Assembly (NCBI GenBank): GCA_025060195.1
Contig: JANXCQ010000019.1
Span: forward strand, 22,391-86,390
Direction of reading: 5' to 3'
Length of the DNA: 64,000 nt
From: Gemmatales bacterium
Lineage (GTDB): Bacteria; Planctomycetota; Planctomycetia; Gemmatales; HRBIN36
The notes beneath the pieces are model-generated. The model had not been told where the DNA came from, did no database searches, and saw nothing but the letters and a program-made list of their open reading frames with translations. The stretch's first letter is position 1. Every line of letters starts with the position of its first letter. The translations under genes and the position numbers were made by a program. This document shows, one piece after another, positions 55,176 to 64,000 of the stretch.

Positions 55176-55834
55176 CTAGCCGACGTTGCTGGCCAGGACT
55201 TGGCGAACGTTGTCGGGCACCAGCGAGGTACTTTCGCCGGCCTGAATCCTGCGGGTCCCGGCCCGCCATAATAGGCAATGCGGCCATCCACGCCAACCAC
55301 GACCAGCCGTTCCGGCCAGGCAGCATAAGCATAGTTCACGCGGTTGTCCAGTTTGTCCACGACGGCGGGCATGGGTAGTTGGAGCATAGCTGTGCACTGC
55401 TGCACGCAGGGCCAACGTTGCACCAGCGTATCGATTTGCCCGATCTTTTCCAACACGTGCTTAACGTCGCCAGCAACATGGAGAAGGGAATCCGGGTGAG
55501 CTTCGCGGATGTAAACCAGTAGGAACTGCACTTTGTCCTAGTACTTCTGAGACAGTTGCTCTAATCCGCCAGCCTGGCGACGGAACGACGGTCAGGTGTA
55601 ACTGCCAAAGATCAGCACCACTGGTTTGTTACCGCGAAAAGCCGACCGGGTACTACTGCTTTTACCAGTCGGGTTGCGGAGCGTGAAATCAGGAGCGAGA
55701 TCGCTTACCTTTAGGGTGTCCGTTTTGCGTTCGCCTCGGGCCGGTGGCATATTCACTTCTTCGGGGCGATGTTGGGCGTAACGGTGGGCAGGGCCCCAAA
55801 CAGCCAGCAAACCTCCCAGCAAGTCGGTCCGCAT
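55176..55834 (-). pseudogene. Deiodinase-like redoxin-fold protein with TGA at the catalytic Cys/Sec position
   Basis: The ATG at 55834 follows GGGGAGAGAATC. The N-terminus has a damaged-looking signal peptide (LLGGLLAVWG), then DLAPDFTLRNPTGKSS. The catalytic segment reads IFGSYT-TGA-PSFRRQAGG, with TGA (55592-55594) exactly where animal deiodinases (GSCTUPSF) carry selenocysteine and many bacterial homologues carry cysteine. The same frame continues with FLLVYIREAH, PAVVDKLDNRVNYAYAAWPERLVVVG and DGRIAYYGGPGPAGF, all deiodinase-like, but contains TAG at 55538-55540. Near 55207 the natural ending (PDNVRQVLASNVG, stop at 55176) is in the next frame, while the original frame stops at 55166. 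It could be a decaying gene, a selenoprotein gene with sequencing errors, or both. Confidence 0.7.
55567..55579 (-). promoter_or_regulatory. Possible bacterial SECIS hairpin after the deiodinase TGA
   Basis: On the minus strand CGCC-AGGCT-GGCG forms a 4-bp stem (5 with a T-G pair) with loop AGGCT. The loop begins 17 bases after the TGA. Known bacterial SECIS elements have a small apical loop with G among its first two bases, 16-37 bases after the UGA, so it fits the rule. Such short stems also arise by chance. Confidence 0.35.
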
Positions 55835-56204
55835 GATTCTCTCCCCTTGGTTGTGTGTTGATCCGATATTCATGACGCTCCCTGATTCGCGACAGGTTCG
55901 ATCAACGACACATGGAGGGCATTCTTGCCAGGATACCTCCGGCGGATGGTATCCTCCAAAAAGCTGCCGTAATGTGGATGAACCATGCCTAGTCGCGCTC
56001 GCTCAGCTGCCTGAGTCTTATTTTCAAGGGTCAACCAATTTTTGTTCCGTGTGCGGGGGTGCTGCGGTGGCGCTCATCTCTTGCGACAACCTGGACGAAC
56101 GCAGACGGTAGAGTCGAGTTTCACAACGTCGGTGCACCAGTTTGGCCCTAGAATGGCAGTAAGCGTACGTGGTCAGGGGCGGTTGCAACCAGGGAGAGTC
56201 GGCG
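55835..56204. other. Divergent gene-free region
   Basis: Between the deiodinase-like locus (minus) and the acyl-CoA synthetase (plus). It presumably holds both promoters. No clear consensus or repeat. The ribosome binding site AGGGAGAG lies at its right end. Confidence 0.35.
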
Positions 56205-57860
56205 ATGGCCAGCTATGAGGAGATTTGGCGGGCGTGGAATCCGTGGCAGTTTATTCCCGAACGCTACAATCTCGGCGTGCATCTGACGCGGGGACAGGTT
56301 GAGCGGGGCTTAGGAGACAAGCGAGCGCTTTTGTGGGAAAATGCGCGGGGCGACACGGCGCAATACACCTATGCAGAGTTGGATGCGCTAAGCAATCGGC
56401 TGGCGTCCGCACTGGCGCGGCTGGGCGTGCGCCGTGGTGATCGAGTCCTCCTACGCTTGCCTAACGTTCCTGAGTTCTATATCGCGGCTTTGGCCATTGC
56501 CAAGTTGGGCGGCGTCTTTATCCCGACCAGTACGCAGTTTCGCCGCGATGAAATTGCCTACCGCCTGCGCGATACGGAAGCCGTGGCCGCCCTGACTACC
56601 ACTCATTTACTTCCTGCTTTGGAAGAGGCTGCCAACGATTGTCCCAGTTTGCGACACCTCGTGGTCAGTGCGTACCCCGATCGGGGCCAGCCCGTGCCCG
56701 AACGCTTTAGTGATTTCTGGCGTCTGGTGGCTGCAGGAGACGAAAACTTCGTTCCTGCCGACACGCGCCACGACGACTTGGCCTTCATTGCGTACACCTC
56801 GGGAACCACGGGCGATCCGAAAGGCGTCGTGCACCTGCACCGCTATCCCTTGGCCTACGAAAGCCTGGTGCGTTACTGGCATGATTATCAGCCCGATGAT
56901 GTTGTGGCCTGTCCCTCTGAATTGGGATGGTTGTTGCCCGTAGCCTCGACGTTTCTTTACGCGCTGGCGCACGGCTTGACGGCCGTTTTATACGACCCCC
57001 TGGGCGGTAGATTCGATGCTGAGAAATGGCTCGCACTGTTCGAGAAATATCGCATTACTAACTTCACGGCGCCGCCGACAGTGTATCGCATGCTGTTATT
57101 GGCCGCCCCGCAAGCGCCTAAATATGCCCTAAGCTGTTGGCGTCATGCGGTCAGCGCAGGCGAACCATTGGCCCCAGATACTATCCAGGCTATGGAACGT
57201 TTCTTCGGCATCACGCCGTTGGACGGCTTAGGCATGACTGAGTGTATGGTCTATTGTTTCAACATGGTGGGACAGAAGATTAAGCGGGGCAGCTGCGGTC
57301 GGCCTGGGCCAGGGACGGTCATCGAATTGATGGACGAACAACTGCGGCCCGTACCGCCAGATACTCCCGGAGTCCTTTGTGTACGACGCGACACGCATCC
57401 GGGCATGATGAGGGAGTACTGGAACAAACCGCAACAAACTGCCGAGGTGTTCCGCGGCGAATGGTACTGGTCGGGGGACGTGCTAATTCGCGACAGCGAC
57501 GGTTACTATTGGTTCCAGGGACGAGCCGACGATGTCATCAAAGCGAGCGGCTACCGCATATCACCGTTCGAGGTCGAATCGGCCCTGCTCACGCACCCCG
57601 CGGTTCACGAGGCGGCCGCGGTCGAAAGTCCCGATCCGATTCGTGGCAACGTAGTGAAGGCGTTCCTCGTCTTACGACCGGGTTTTGTGCCTAGTGCACA
57701 GTTGGCCGAGGAAATCCAGCAGCACGTCAAAGGACGCATCGCACCGTTCAAGTGTCCCCGCAAGATCGAATTTGTCGAGGCCCTGCCGAAGACCCCGTCC
57801 GGCAAAATTCGGCGTAAGGAACTCAGACAGCGCGAATTCTCTGCCTCAGGCCAGTCTTGA
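56205..57860 (+). CDS. AMP-forming acyl-CoA synthetase (medium-chain/benzoate-CoA ligase-like)
   Basis: A 551-residue ANL-superfamily enzyme. The frame is open to 56169, but the ATG at 56205 follows GGGAGAG at the right distance. Motifs: AYTSGTTGDPKGVVH (A3, P-loop-like), LDGLGMTECMVYCFN (A5), YWSGDVLIRDSDGYYWFQGR and ADDVIKASGYRISPFEVES (A7-A8), and KTPSGKIRRKELR with the C-terminal catalytic Lys. The WNPWQFIPERYNLG start resembles benzoate-CoA and medium-chain acyl-CoA ligases. It would make a CoA thioester from a carboxylate; the substrate cannot be fixed. A single gene, not linked to the other ligase at 29.6 kb. Confidence 0.88.
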   Translation: MASYEEIWRAWNPWQFIPERYNLGVHLTRGQVERGLGDKRALLWENARGDTAQYTYAELDALSNRLASALARLGVRRGDRVLLRLPNVPEFYIAALAIAKLGGVFIPTSTQFRRDEIAYRLRDTEAVAALTTTHLLPALEEAANDCPSLRHLVVSAYPDRGQPVPERFSDFWRLVAAGDENFVPADTRHDDLAFIAYTSGTTGDPKGVVHLHRYPLAYESLVRYWHDYQPDDVVACPSELGWLLPVASTFLYALAHGLTAVLYDPLGGRFDAEKWLALFEKYRITNFTAPPTVYRMLLLAAPQAPKYALSCWRHAVSAGEPLAPDTIQAMERFFGITPLDGLGMTECMVYCFNMVGQKIKRGSCGRPGPGTVIELMDEQLRPVPPDTPGVLCVRRDTHPGMMREYWNKPQQTAEVFRGEWYWSGDVLIRDSDGYYWFQGRADDVIKASGYRISPFEVESALLTHPAVHEAAAVESPDPIRGNVVKAFLVLRPGFVPSAQLAEEIQQHVKGRIAPFKCPRKIEFVEALPKTPSGKIRRKELRQREFSASGQS

Positions 57861-58137
57861 TCCTTTTGTGTTGCCGAGGGACTTGTTTCGTTGTCGGCCT
57901 CGAACCTAAGCGCAACGCCTAATCCAACGTAATCGTGGGGATGATACTGACACTACGATTCAAACGACTGGGATAACCTTCTTCGGCAACGAGCAAACTT
58001 GAAGTACTTAGACGCCATAGCAGCGCGTGCCAGTAACACTGCCTGACCGCGCAGCCGAGAAAATAAACATTTACTTCGGCATAGCAAAACCTAGCGGCTG
58101 CCACCGTGACTCTCAACAATAGCCTCGCGCGCGATAA

Positions 58138-59016
58138 TTAGGGAATTATCTTATTGAGCGGATATTCCACGATGCCGCAGCCGCCCGCTTCTTTGAGCTT
58201 GGGAATGATCGTTCGCACCAGACTTTCGTCAATAATGGTGTTGACGGCGTACCAGTCGGGGTCGGACAGTGATGAAACCGTCGGCTTCTGGAGGGCGGGG
58301 AGCAATGCTAACACGGCCTGCAGGTGATTTTTATGGACGTTGAGCATCAAACCGACCTTGCCTTCCGCTTGCATCGCGCCTTTGAGCATGAGGAGGATGT
58401 CGTCCATTTTGCGGCGTTTCCAGGGATCGCGGGCCGCTTCGCGATTCGCGATGAACCGCGTGGTGCTTTGTAAAACCTCGGCGACAATGCGGAGGTTGTT
58501 GGCGCGGAGCGAACTCCCCGTTTCCGTTACTTCGACAATGGCATCCGCTAGCCGAGGCGGTTTGACCTCAGTGGCCCCCCAGCTGAATTCAACAATCGCT
58601 TCCACGCCGTGCTGGGCCAACCAGCGTTTGGTCACGTTGACCAACTCCGTCGCGATCCGCTTGCCTTGCAAGTCCTGGACCGATTGAATCGGGGAATCGT
58701 TAGGCACTGCCAGCACCCAACGGACAGGTCGTCGGCTGATTTTGCTATAAACCAACTCGGCTAACTCCACTACGTGGGCGTCCTGTTCGAGAATCCAGTC
58801 GTAGCCCGTCAGTCCGCAGTCGAGCACACCGTCTTGAACGTAACGAGCCATTTCCTGAGCACGGAGCAACGTGCACTGAATTTCCGGATCGTCAATGCTA
58901 GGATAATAACTGCGGCTGGCAAAAGTGATGTTGTAGCCCGCTTTCCGGAACAATTCCGCCGTCGCCTCTTGCAGGCTTCCTGCGGGTAAACCCAATTTCA
59001 GAATGCGTTCGCTCAT
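58138..59016 (-). CDS. hisG: ATP phosphoribosyltransferase (long form)
   Basis: A 292-residue enzyme catalysing the first step of histidine synthesis, joining ATP and PRPP. The ATG at 59016 ([14 protein letters not shown]) has GGAGAGGATACTGACC before it. N-terminal [14 protein letters not shown] and [12 protein letters not shown] are the substrate-binding regions; [18 protein letters not shown] is the PRPP-binding segment. The C-terminal HisG_C domain (about 215-292, [20 protein letters not shown], with [18 protein letters not shown]) makes it the long, self-regulated form inhibited by histidine. No other his gene is adjacent. Confidence 0.93.
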   Translation of the reverse strand: MSERILKLGLPAGSLQEATAELFRKAGYNITFASRSYYPSIDDPEIQCTLLRAQEMARYVQDGVLDCGLTGYDWILEQDAHVVELAELVYSKISRRPVRWVLAVPNDSPIQSVQDLQGKRIATELVNVTKRWLAQHGVEAIVEFSWGATEVKPPRLADAIVEVTETGSSLRANNLRIVAEVLQSTTRFIANREAARDPWKRRKMDDILLMLKGAMQAEGKVGLMLNVHKNHLQAVLALLPALQKPTVSSLSDPDWYAVNTIIDESLVRTIIPKLKEAGGCGIVEYPLNKIIP

Positions 59017-59096
59017 GGTCAGTATCCTCTCCATCATTCGGATCTCTTATTCAGACAGAGCATGGGGAGAATAAACCGAGCAAACTGAATGGTCGG

Positions 59097-61055
59097 CTAA
59101 ATGATATAATACCAAGCCTCGGGTTCTGAAGGCGCTTGCCGGCGGGGGCAGTGCGGACAAAGGTCAGCACCGAGTTGCGCATACGCATGTCGCACCGCGT
59201 CTAACGTGCTTGACCAGGTGGCCCCTGATTCCAGGAACAAATACTCCTTCCCCAAACGGTGCACCAGACCGCAGCGCTCGAAGGCCTCCGCCAAGTCGCG
59301 ACGCACACCGCAGAAATAGACGCAGATCCCGCGGGCCTGCATATCAGCCACGAACTCGTCGAGTAACCGCAGACATGCAGCATCGGGATTCCGTACTCGT
59401 TTCAGCCGCAGCACGATGATTCTGGTCAACGAGGTGCACTGAGCACGAATGGCGTCGAGATGTTTTTCCAAGTCGGGAGCGGCGCCGAAAAATAGGTCGC
59501 CCTCTAAACTGAAAAGCAACATGCGCCAGCACGGCGGATCGCCCGCCTGCGCTTCTCGTACAACTCGTTCGGGCGTAACAGTCAAGCGCGTCAGGTGCAT
59601 GCGGGCCGCGCGCGGCACATAAAACACGAACGAGCAAAACGTGCCGATCAGGATGCAAAACTCGATGGAAATCGCCACCGCCGATAGGCTCGTTATCGCG
59701 ATGATGGCTGCGTCGAAGCGCGAAGCACGCACATAATAAGCCAGGTCGCGGGGGTTGATCATCCGCACTGCAGTAACAATGAGAATACCCGACAGAGCGG
59801 CCCGGGGCACATAGCGCGCATAGGGGGCGAACAGCAACACAGTGAGTGCCACGGCCGCGGCAGCGATGACGCCCGACCATTGACTGACCGCCCCGGCCAT
59901 GTGATTGATCGCGGAGCGACTCAGGGAACCGGAACCCGGCATGCATTGAAAAAAGGAGCCCGCGAAATTGGCCAGCGCTTCGCTCAAACATTGCTGGTTC
60001 AGATCGAGTCTCTGCCGCGTGTAAGCGGCAATTGCTTTGGCCATAGCCAACGCTTCCAGCAGTCCCAAAATGGCAATCGCCAAGGCGCTCGGCGCCAGTT
60101 GCGTGACCAGTTTCCAGTCCCAGGGAGGAAGAGTGGGCTGGGGCAACTGTCGAGGAATTTCCCCAATCGTGCGGACGCCATGCTCTTCTAACCCCAAGAG
60201 ATAGCTGATTGTGCCGGCTAACAGCACTGCCGTGAGGAATTCGGGAATGCGAAATCGGTGTAAACGGAACCGACGATTGAGCCAGATTAGAAAGAGGATT
60301 ATCAGGATGGTGCTGAGCCCGACGGCCAAGGTCGGGACGTGCACCGGTCCTCCTTCCCACAACGTCCGCCACCAACGCACCAGGAAATGCTCATGGCCAC
60401 TGCCGACGCTTCTTAGGCCGAATAGGTTCTTCAACTGTTCGAGAAAGAGAACGGCGTTGGCGCCCAGGGTAAAACCCAAGATTACCGAGGGGGAAATGAA
60501 ACGCGTGAGATCGCCCAAGCGCAGTAATGTCATGAGTAACTGAATCGCGCCGACGAGCAGAGCCATCAGCACCGCACCGCGGATAAGTATCCCCGGCTCG
60601 CCGTCAGCTCCTGAGTTCAAGGGCGCTAAGGCACTGAGCAACGCGATGCTGATGGCACTTGTCGGGCCATTGATCAGTTGCCGCGACGAGTCCAGCACCG
60701 CCCCTACCGCGGTCATGACGATGGCCGTATATAAGCCGTATTGCGGGGGTAGGCCGACGATCATGGCATAGGCCATCGCTTGAGGCACGGCTAACGCTGC
60801 GACGGATAAACCAGCCACCAAGTCAGCCCAGGCCGCATGAATGGAGTAATTGCGCAACGCATCCAAGGCTGGGATGCGCCTCAACAGCCAGGCGTGCCAA
60901 TCCCATCGTGACGAGGGCAGCTCGCCGTTGATTTCGGTGCCATTTTCCTCGATCATTCCCCCATTCGGCGGCGTTGCCGAGGGTTGGGTCAAGTTTACCG
61001 AATTGGCGGCTTCATCAGTTTCTGGCGGTCTGTCAGCTTTACTTTGTTGGAGCAT
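59097..61055 (-). CDS. SulP family anion transporter with a C-terminal STAS domain
   Basis: A 652-residue membrane protein starting at the ATG at 61055. The N-terminal 60 residues are hydrophilic. About 11-12 membrane segments lie at about 75-490, with the SulP signature AALAVPQAMAYAMIVGLPPQ (about 89-108) and INGPTSAISIALLSALAP. After residue 500 comes the cytoplasmic STAS domain (MLLFSLEGDLFFGAAPDLEK, with CTSLTRIIVLRLKRVRNPDA). It probably imports sulfate or another anion, or exchanges bicarbonate; SulP substrates cannot be told apart by sequence. The last residues include a CPHCP pair. Weakly linked to hisG (80 bp apart, same strand). Confidence 0.88.
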   Translation of the reverse strand: MLQQSKADRPPETDEAANSVNLTQPSATPPNGGMIEENGTEINGELPSSRWDWHAWLLRRIPALDALRNYSIHAAWADLVAGLSVAALAVPQAMAYAMIVGLPPQYGLYTAIVMTAVGAVLDSSRQLINGPTSAISIALLSALAPLNSGADGEPGILIRGAVLMALLVGAIQLLMTLLRLGDLTRFISPSVILGFTLGANAVLFLEQLKNLFGLRSVGSGHEHFLVRWWRTLWEGGPVHVPTLAVGLSTILIILFLIWLNRRFRLHRFRIPEFLTAVLLAGTISYLLGLEEHGVRTIGEIPRQLPQPTLPPWDWKLVTQLAPSALAIAILGLLEALAMAKAIAAYTRQRLDLNQQCLSEALANFAGSFFQCMPGSGSLSRSAINHMAGAVSQWSGVIAAAAVALTVLLFAPYARYVPRAALSGILIVTAVRMINPRDLAYYVRASRFDAAIIAITSLSAVAISIEFCILIGTFCSFVFYVPRAARMHLTRLTVTPERVVREAQAGDPPCWRMLLFSLEGDLFFGAAPDLEKHLDAIRAQCTSLTRIIVLRLKRVRNPDAACLRLLDEFVADMQARGICVYFCGVRRDLAEAFERCGLVHRLGKEYLFLESGATWSSTLDAVRHAYAQLGADLCPHCPRRQAPSEPEAWYYII

Positions 61056-61492
61056 CGAAACACCGATCTAGAAATTCACAGAAAGAGGCAATTGTTGAGC
61101 TAAATAGTAATGTTAGTCACGTATGTGATATTTTATTATCGTCAATTGTAGGCAACTCGGAGTTGGGATTTTTGTCAAGGTCCTTGTCGAATCACGAGCC
61201 GAGAGGAAGACCAGCCAGCTATCGCCGCTGAATAAACTGGTTCCCCAGCTTCGAGACCCGACTTAATGCCAGGCTCGGCACAATTCTGAAACGTTGCGCT
61301 CGGAATCACGGAGACCGGCCGGCCATGCGCGAAAACACGCTGATTTTACTATTGACTTAGCTTGGCTATCTCTTAGATAATGATGTCTATTCCTGGTGCG
61401 GACGGAGCCTTACGCTGCCCACCGCGTCGGCGTCCCGATTTCCCTTTCCCGAGCCGACCTCCGTTCGCTTTTTCGTCAGGAGGGTAAGCATC
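61056..61492. other. Divergent gene-free region
   Basis: Between the SulP gene (minus) and the TPR-protein gene (plus). The left part is A/T-rich. The ribosome binding site of the TPR gene is CAGGAGGG at its right end. Nothing else is recognised. Confidence 0.35.
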
Positions 61493-64000
61493 ATGAAGAC
61501 CTCGCAACTTCGGTTGTTGTTGCGTTTTGGTCTGATGGTTATCACGGCGCTGACAGTTGCGTTGTTTCGTCAGCCTGAAGTGGAAGCTCAGCTGCCCCCC
61601 GAGCAACAAGCACAAGTGCTCCTGGACTCTGCCCATCGTGCCCTCAACGAAAAACACTACGATGCGGCCATTGCTCGTTACCGCGAATTCTTGCAAAAGT
61701 TTCCCAATCACACACAAGCTAACCAGGCCCGCTACGGTTGGGCCGTGGCCTTGCTCGAAGGCCCGAGCCGCGATTATAAAACCGCCGCTGAGTTACTCCA
61801 TCCCGTTCTCGGCCAGGCCGATTTCCCGTTTCGACCCTTTGCCGTTTATTATGCGGGCTGGGCCCAGCGTGGACTCGGTTGGCAGGCCCTGCGCGAATCG
61901 TACGGCAAACCGCCCGACCAGTCGGCTAATCTGCAGCGGGAGGCTCAGGCACGTTTCGAGCAGGCGGCGAAACATTTTGAATCAGCGGTGGGCGCCTTCG
62001 CGCAGCATTTCGCTCAAGCTGAGAAAGACCCCCAAGCGCCTTGGCGCGATTGGCTGGCCCGTGCCCGCTGCGATTGGGCCGAGATGCTGTTACACACCAA
62101 CCGTCCCAAGGAAGCCCTGACCGCGGTCGAGCCGTTTAGTCATGACCCCAACCTGGCCAGGACGCCTTATCGGTTGGCGGCTCGGTATTATGAGGGTCAG
62201 GCCCGATTGTTGCTTGGCGATCCTGCCGGTGCGGGGAAAGCATTGGCGGAGCTGGCCCCGTTCACGCATCCGGACTTCGGCCTACACGCCCGCTACCTTC
62301 TGGGGCGAGCACACCATGAACTGGGCGACCGTGCCGAGGCTGCCTTACATTACGACCAGGTGCTCAGCGGCTACCAAACTTTTCGCGAACAAGCGACCAA
62401 GATGTTGCAGAACCCAGCCAGTTTCGGCAACGACCCGGAGCAACGGGCGCGTTTGGAATCGTGGCTCCAACAACCGCCCGAATTTGTCCAGCGAGCCGCC
62501 TTGTATCGCGCCATGTTGTTCTATGAAGAAGAACAATTCAACGAGTGCGCCAGTCGCCTGGAAGTCTTGCTCAAGTTGAATCTGCCGCCCGGTGTGCTCG
62601 CCGAGGCACAACTGCGCTTAGGCATGTGTTATGTCCACAGTCAACAATTCGACGCGGCAGTGAAAGTGCTTACTGCCCTGGAAAACCATCCGACTGTCGG
62701 AGAGTGGGCCAGTTGGTGGTTAGGACGTGCCCACTTGGGGGCGGCCCGCGCGACGACGCCGACCAATGAGGCGCGCGCACAGGCCGCTATCCAGGCCTTG
62801 CGCCGCGCGCTGGACCGTAACGCCCAGCGTGCGAATGATCCCGAAGCACGGCTGCGGCGCAGCGATATTTTGCTCGACCTGGGCGACGCCTTGCAATTAG
62901 CCAGGCAATTCAAGGAAGCGGCCAATATCTATGCCTCCGTGGTGCAGGAAAAGGTGCATCCGCAACGCGTCGAAGAAGCCTGGTTACGCCAGGCCCAGGC
63001 GTTGCACCTGGCGGGTGCCTGGAAAGAGTCCGACGAACTGTGCCGACGCTTTCGCGAGAGTTTTCCGAAAAGCGTGCTGCTGCCCCAGGTGCTCTTCTGT
63101 GCCGCGGAAAACAGCTACTTTTTAGCTCTGCAATTGAGCAAAGAAGCCAATACTCCGGAACGCGAGAAAGCTCTGCGTCAGGCCCTGGAGCAGACGGTGA
63201 CAAGGTATCGCGAGTTGGTCGAGCTTTACCCCGAATTTCCGCAACGTCACTCGGCTTGGTTTACCTTGGGCATGTGTTTATATCGCCTGAGCGAGTGGGA
63301 AAAAGCCCGGGAAGCCTTCCGCGCCATTCCGCAGGCTGACCGAACGGGACCGCTGTTATTGGCCTCGTTTTACGAGGCGGACTGCCTGATTCGCTTGGCC
63401 CCGACCGATACTTCCGATGCCCTCGCGGCAGGACGCGCCCAGGAAGCCTTTACTCACGCCGCGAAACTCCTGGCCAGTTTCGTGGACACCGCAGGAAAGG
63501 CCTCACCGTACACGCCGGAAGCGTTGCTCAAGCTCGCCTTTTGCTATCGGAAATTGGCAGAATTAATTGCCGAGCCTAAAGAACGTGCTCAGTTCCTGCA
63601 ACAAGCCCGGCAAAGCTGCGATCGTCTGTATAACGAATATCCCAATCATCCGATGCGCGGCGCCGCAGTGTTAGAACGCGCCGAAGCGCTCGTGTTGCAG
63701 GGAGACATTAACGCTGCCAGTAATGAATTGCAACGCTTTCTGAACGAACCGTTCTCCCGTGCCGACATGGCTCCGTTAGCCCTGCTCCGCCTGGCTGAGC
63801 TACACCGTAATCAAAACCGCCCGGCCGAGGCGGTCAAAGTCCTGGAGCTGGCTCGCCAACGGTACGAAGCCGCACTGGGCCAGGATGCCACTAAAGCCGA
63901 TTGGTTAGCGCAACTGATCTATCAGCACGGATTGGCTCTTCAGGAAGCAGGCAAATGGCCCGAAGCCCGCGCCACCTACGAAACCGTGCATAAACGTTTT
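61493..64000 (+). CDS. Exported TPR-repeat protein (3' end cut off)
   Basis: The first 836 codons of a gene that runs past the right edge. The ATG at 61493 follows GGAGGGTAAGC. The signal peptide spans residues about 5-32 (LLLRFGLMVITALTVALF), with cleavage possibly near VEA. The rest is a chain of helical TPR units, for example ALNEKHYDAAIARYREFLQK, LLGRAHHELGDRAEAALHYD and AWFTLGMCLYRLSEWEKARE. Such tetratricopeptide proteins act as protein-interaction scaffolds in the periplasm; planctomycetes have many. No enzymatic domain appears in the visible part. Confidence 0.85.
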   Translation, partial: MKTSQLRLLLRFGLMVITALTVALFRQPEVEAQLPPEQQAQVLLDSAHRALNEKHYDAAIARYREFLQKFPNHTQANQARYGWAVALLEGPSRDYKTAAELLHPVLGQADFPFRPFAVYYAGWAQRGLGWQALRESYGKPPDQSANLQREAQARFEQAAKHFESAVGAFAQHFAQAEKDPQAPWRDWLARARCDWAEMLLHTNRPKEALTAVEPFSHDPNLARTPYRLAARYYEGQARLLLGDPAGAGKALAELAPFTHPDFGLHARYLLGRAHHELGDRAEAALHYDQVLSGYQTFREQATKMLQNPASFGNDPEQRARLESWLQQPPEFVQRAALYRAMLFYEEEQFNECASRLEVLLKLNLPPGVLAEAQLRLGMCYVHSQQFDAAVKVLTALENHPTVGEWASWWLGRAHLGAARATTPTNEARAQAAIQALRRALDRNAQRANDPEARLRRSDILLDLGDALQLARQFKEAANIYASVVQEKVHPQRVEEAWLRQAQALHLAGAWKESDELCRRFRESFPKSVLLPQVLFCAAENSYFLALQLSKEANTPEREKALRQALEQTVTRYRELVELYPEFPQRHSAWFTLGMCLYRLSEWEKAREAFRAIPQADRTGPLLLASFYEADCLIRLAPTDTSDALAAGRAQEAFTHAAKLLASFVDTAGKASPYTPEALLKLAFCYRKLAELIAEPKERAQFLQQARQSCDRLYNEYPNHPMRGAAVLERAEALVLQGDINAASNELQRFLNEPFSRADMAPLALLRLAELHRNQNRPAEAVKVLELARQRYEAALGQDATKADWLAQLIYQHGLALQEAGKWPEARATYETVHKRF

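Noticed and set aside
55592..55873. A complete small 93-residue protein ending at the TGA
   Set aside because: The sequence on the far side of the TGA continues the same protein family in the same frame.

Overview
The window comes from a planctomycete, most likely a member of the Gemmatales (Gemmata-like). This is an inference from gene content: a PVC-type haem-binding dehydrogenase/HEAT/CxxCH protein, a c-type cytochrome fused to WD40 repeats, an ECF sigma factor beside a Pkn-type kinase, YdjY, DUF3500, DUF6263 and DUF4340 proteins, a GldA/permease/GldG cluster, and two exported proteins starting with the planctomycete LExLExR..P motif. I see no rRNA, tRNA, CRISPR array, insertion sequence or phage gene. 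Coding density is moderate, with several gene-free stretches of 0.3 to 1 kb.

Layout. 1-9.1 kb: a cut-off exported protein, a YdjY protein, SpoVG with a built-in zinc ribbon, a DUF3500 protein, an ECF sigma/kinase pair, a DUF6263 protein and an LptF/LptG permease. 9.3-18.8 kb: an ELWxxDGT-repeat surface protein, a large PVC cytochrome protein divergent from a PLP aminotransferase, and a frameshifted beta-repeat protein. 19.8-26.1 kb: the most unusual block. It holds a sigma factor, two unrecognised proteins and a protein combining a degenerate Lon-like domain with a CARF-like (cyclic-oligonucleotide-sensor-like) domain, overlapping or nearly so, followed by a membrane M48 metalloprotease. The logic resembles the CRISPR CalpL/CalpT/CalpS cascade (ligand-sensing protease, anti-sigma factor, sigma factor), but with different protein families and no CRISPR genes nearby. 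26.3-28.7 kb: a sugar isomerase/epimerase and a sugar-isomerase-like cupin. 29.6-37.5 kb: an AMP-forming ligase, a PPC-domain protein, a cytochrome/WD40 protein, a LeuB-type dehydrogenase and an LRR lipoprotein. 38-44.6 kb: housekeeping genes nadB, rplY, pth and ispG, plus a zinc-ribbon membrane protein. 45.4-53.4 kb: a four-gene ABC transporter operon of the Gld type. 53.7-64 kb: a kinase with a receiver-like tail, a deiodinase-like gene with TGA exactly at the catalytic selenocysteine position, a second acyl-CoA synthetase, hisG, a SulP transporter and a TPR protein that runs off the window.

The two items most worth following are the sigma/CARF-Lon operon (about 22.1-26.1 kb, perhaps including the M48 gene) and the deiodinase-like locus at 55.2-55.8 kb. 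In the latter, the TGA is followed at the right distance by a small hairpin of the bacterial SECIS type, but a second in-frame stop (TAG) and a likely frameshift also suggest decay.
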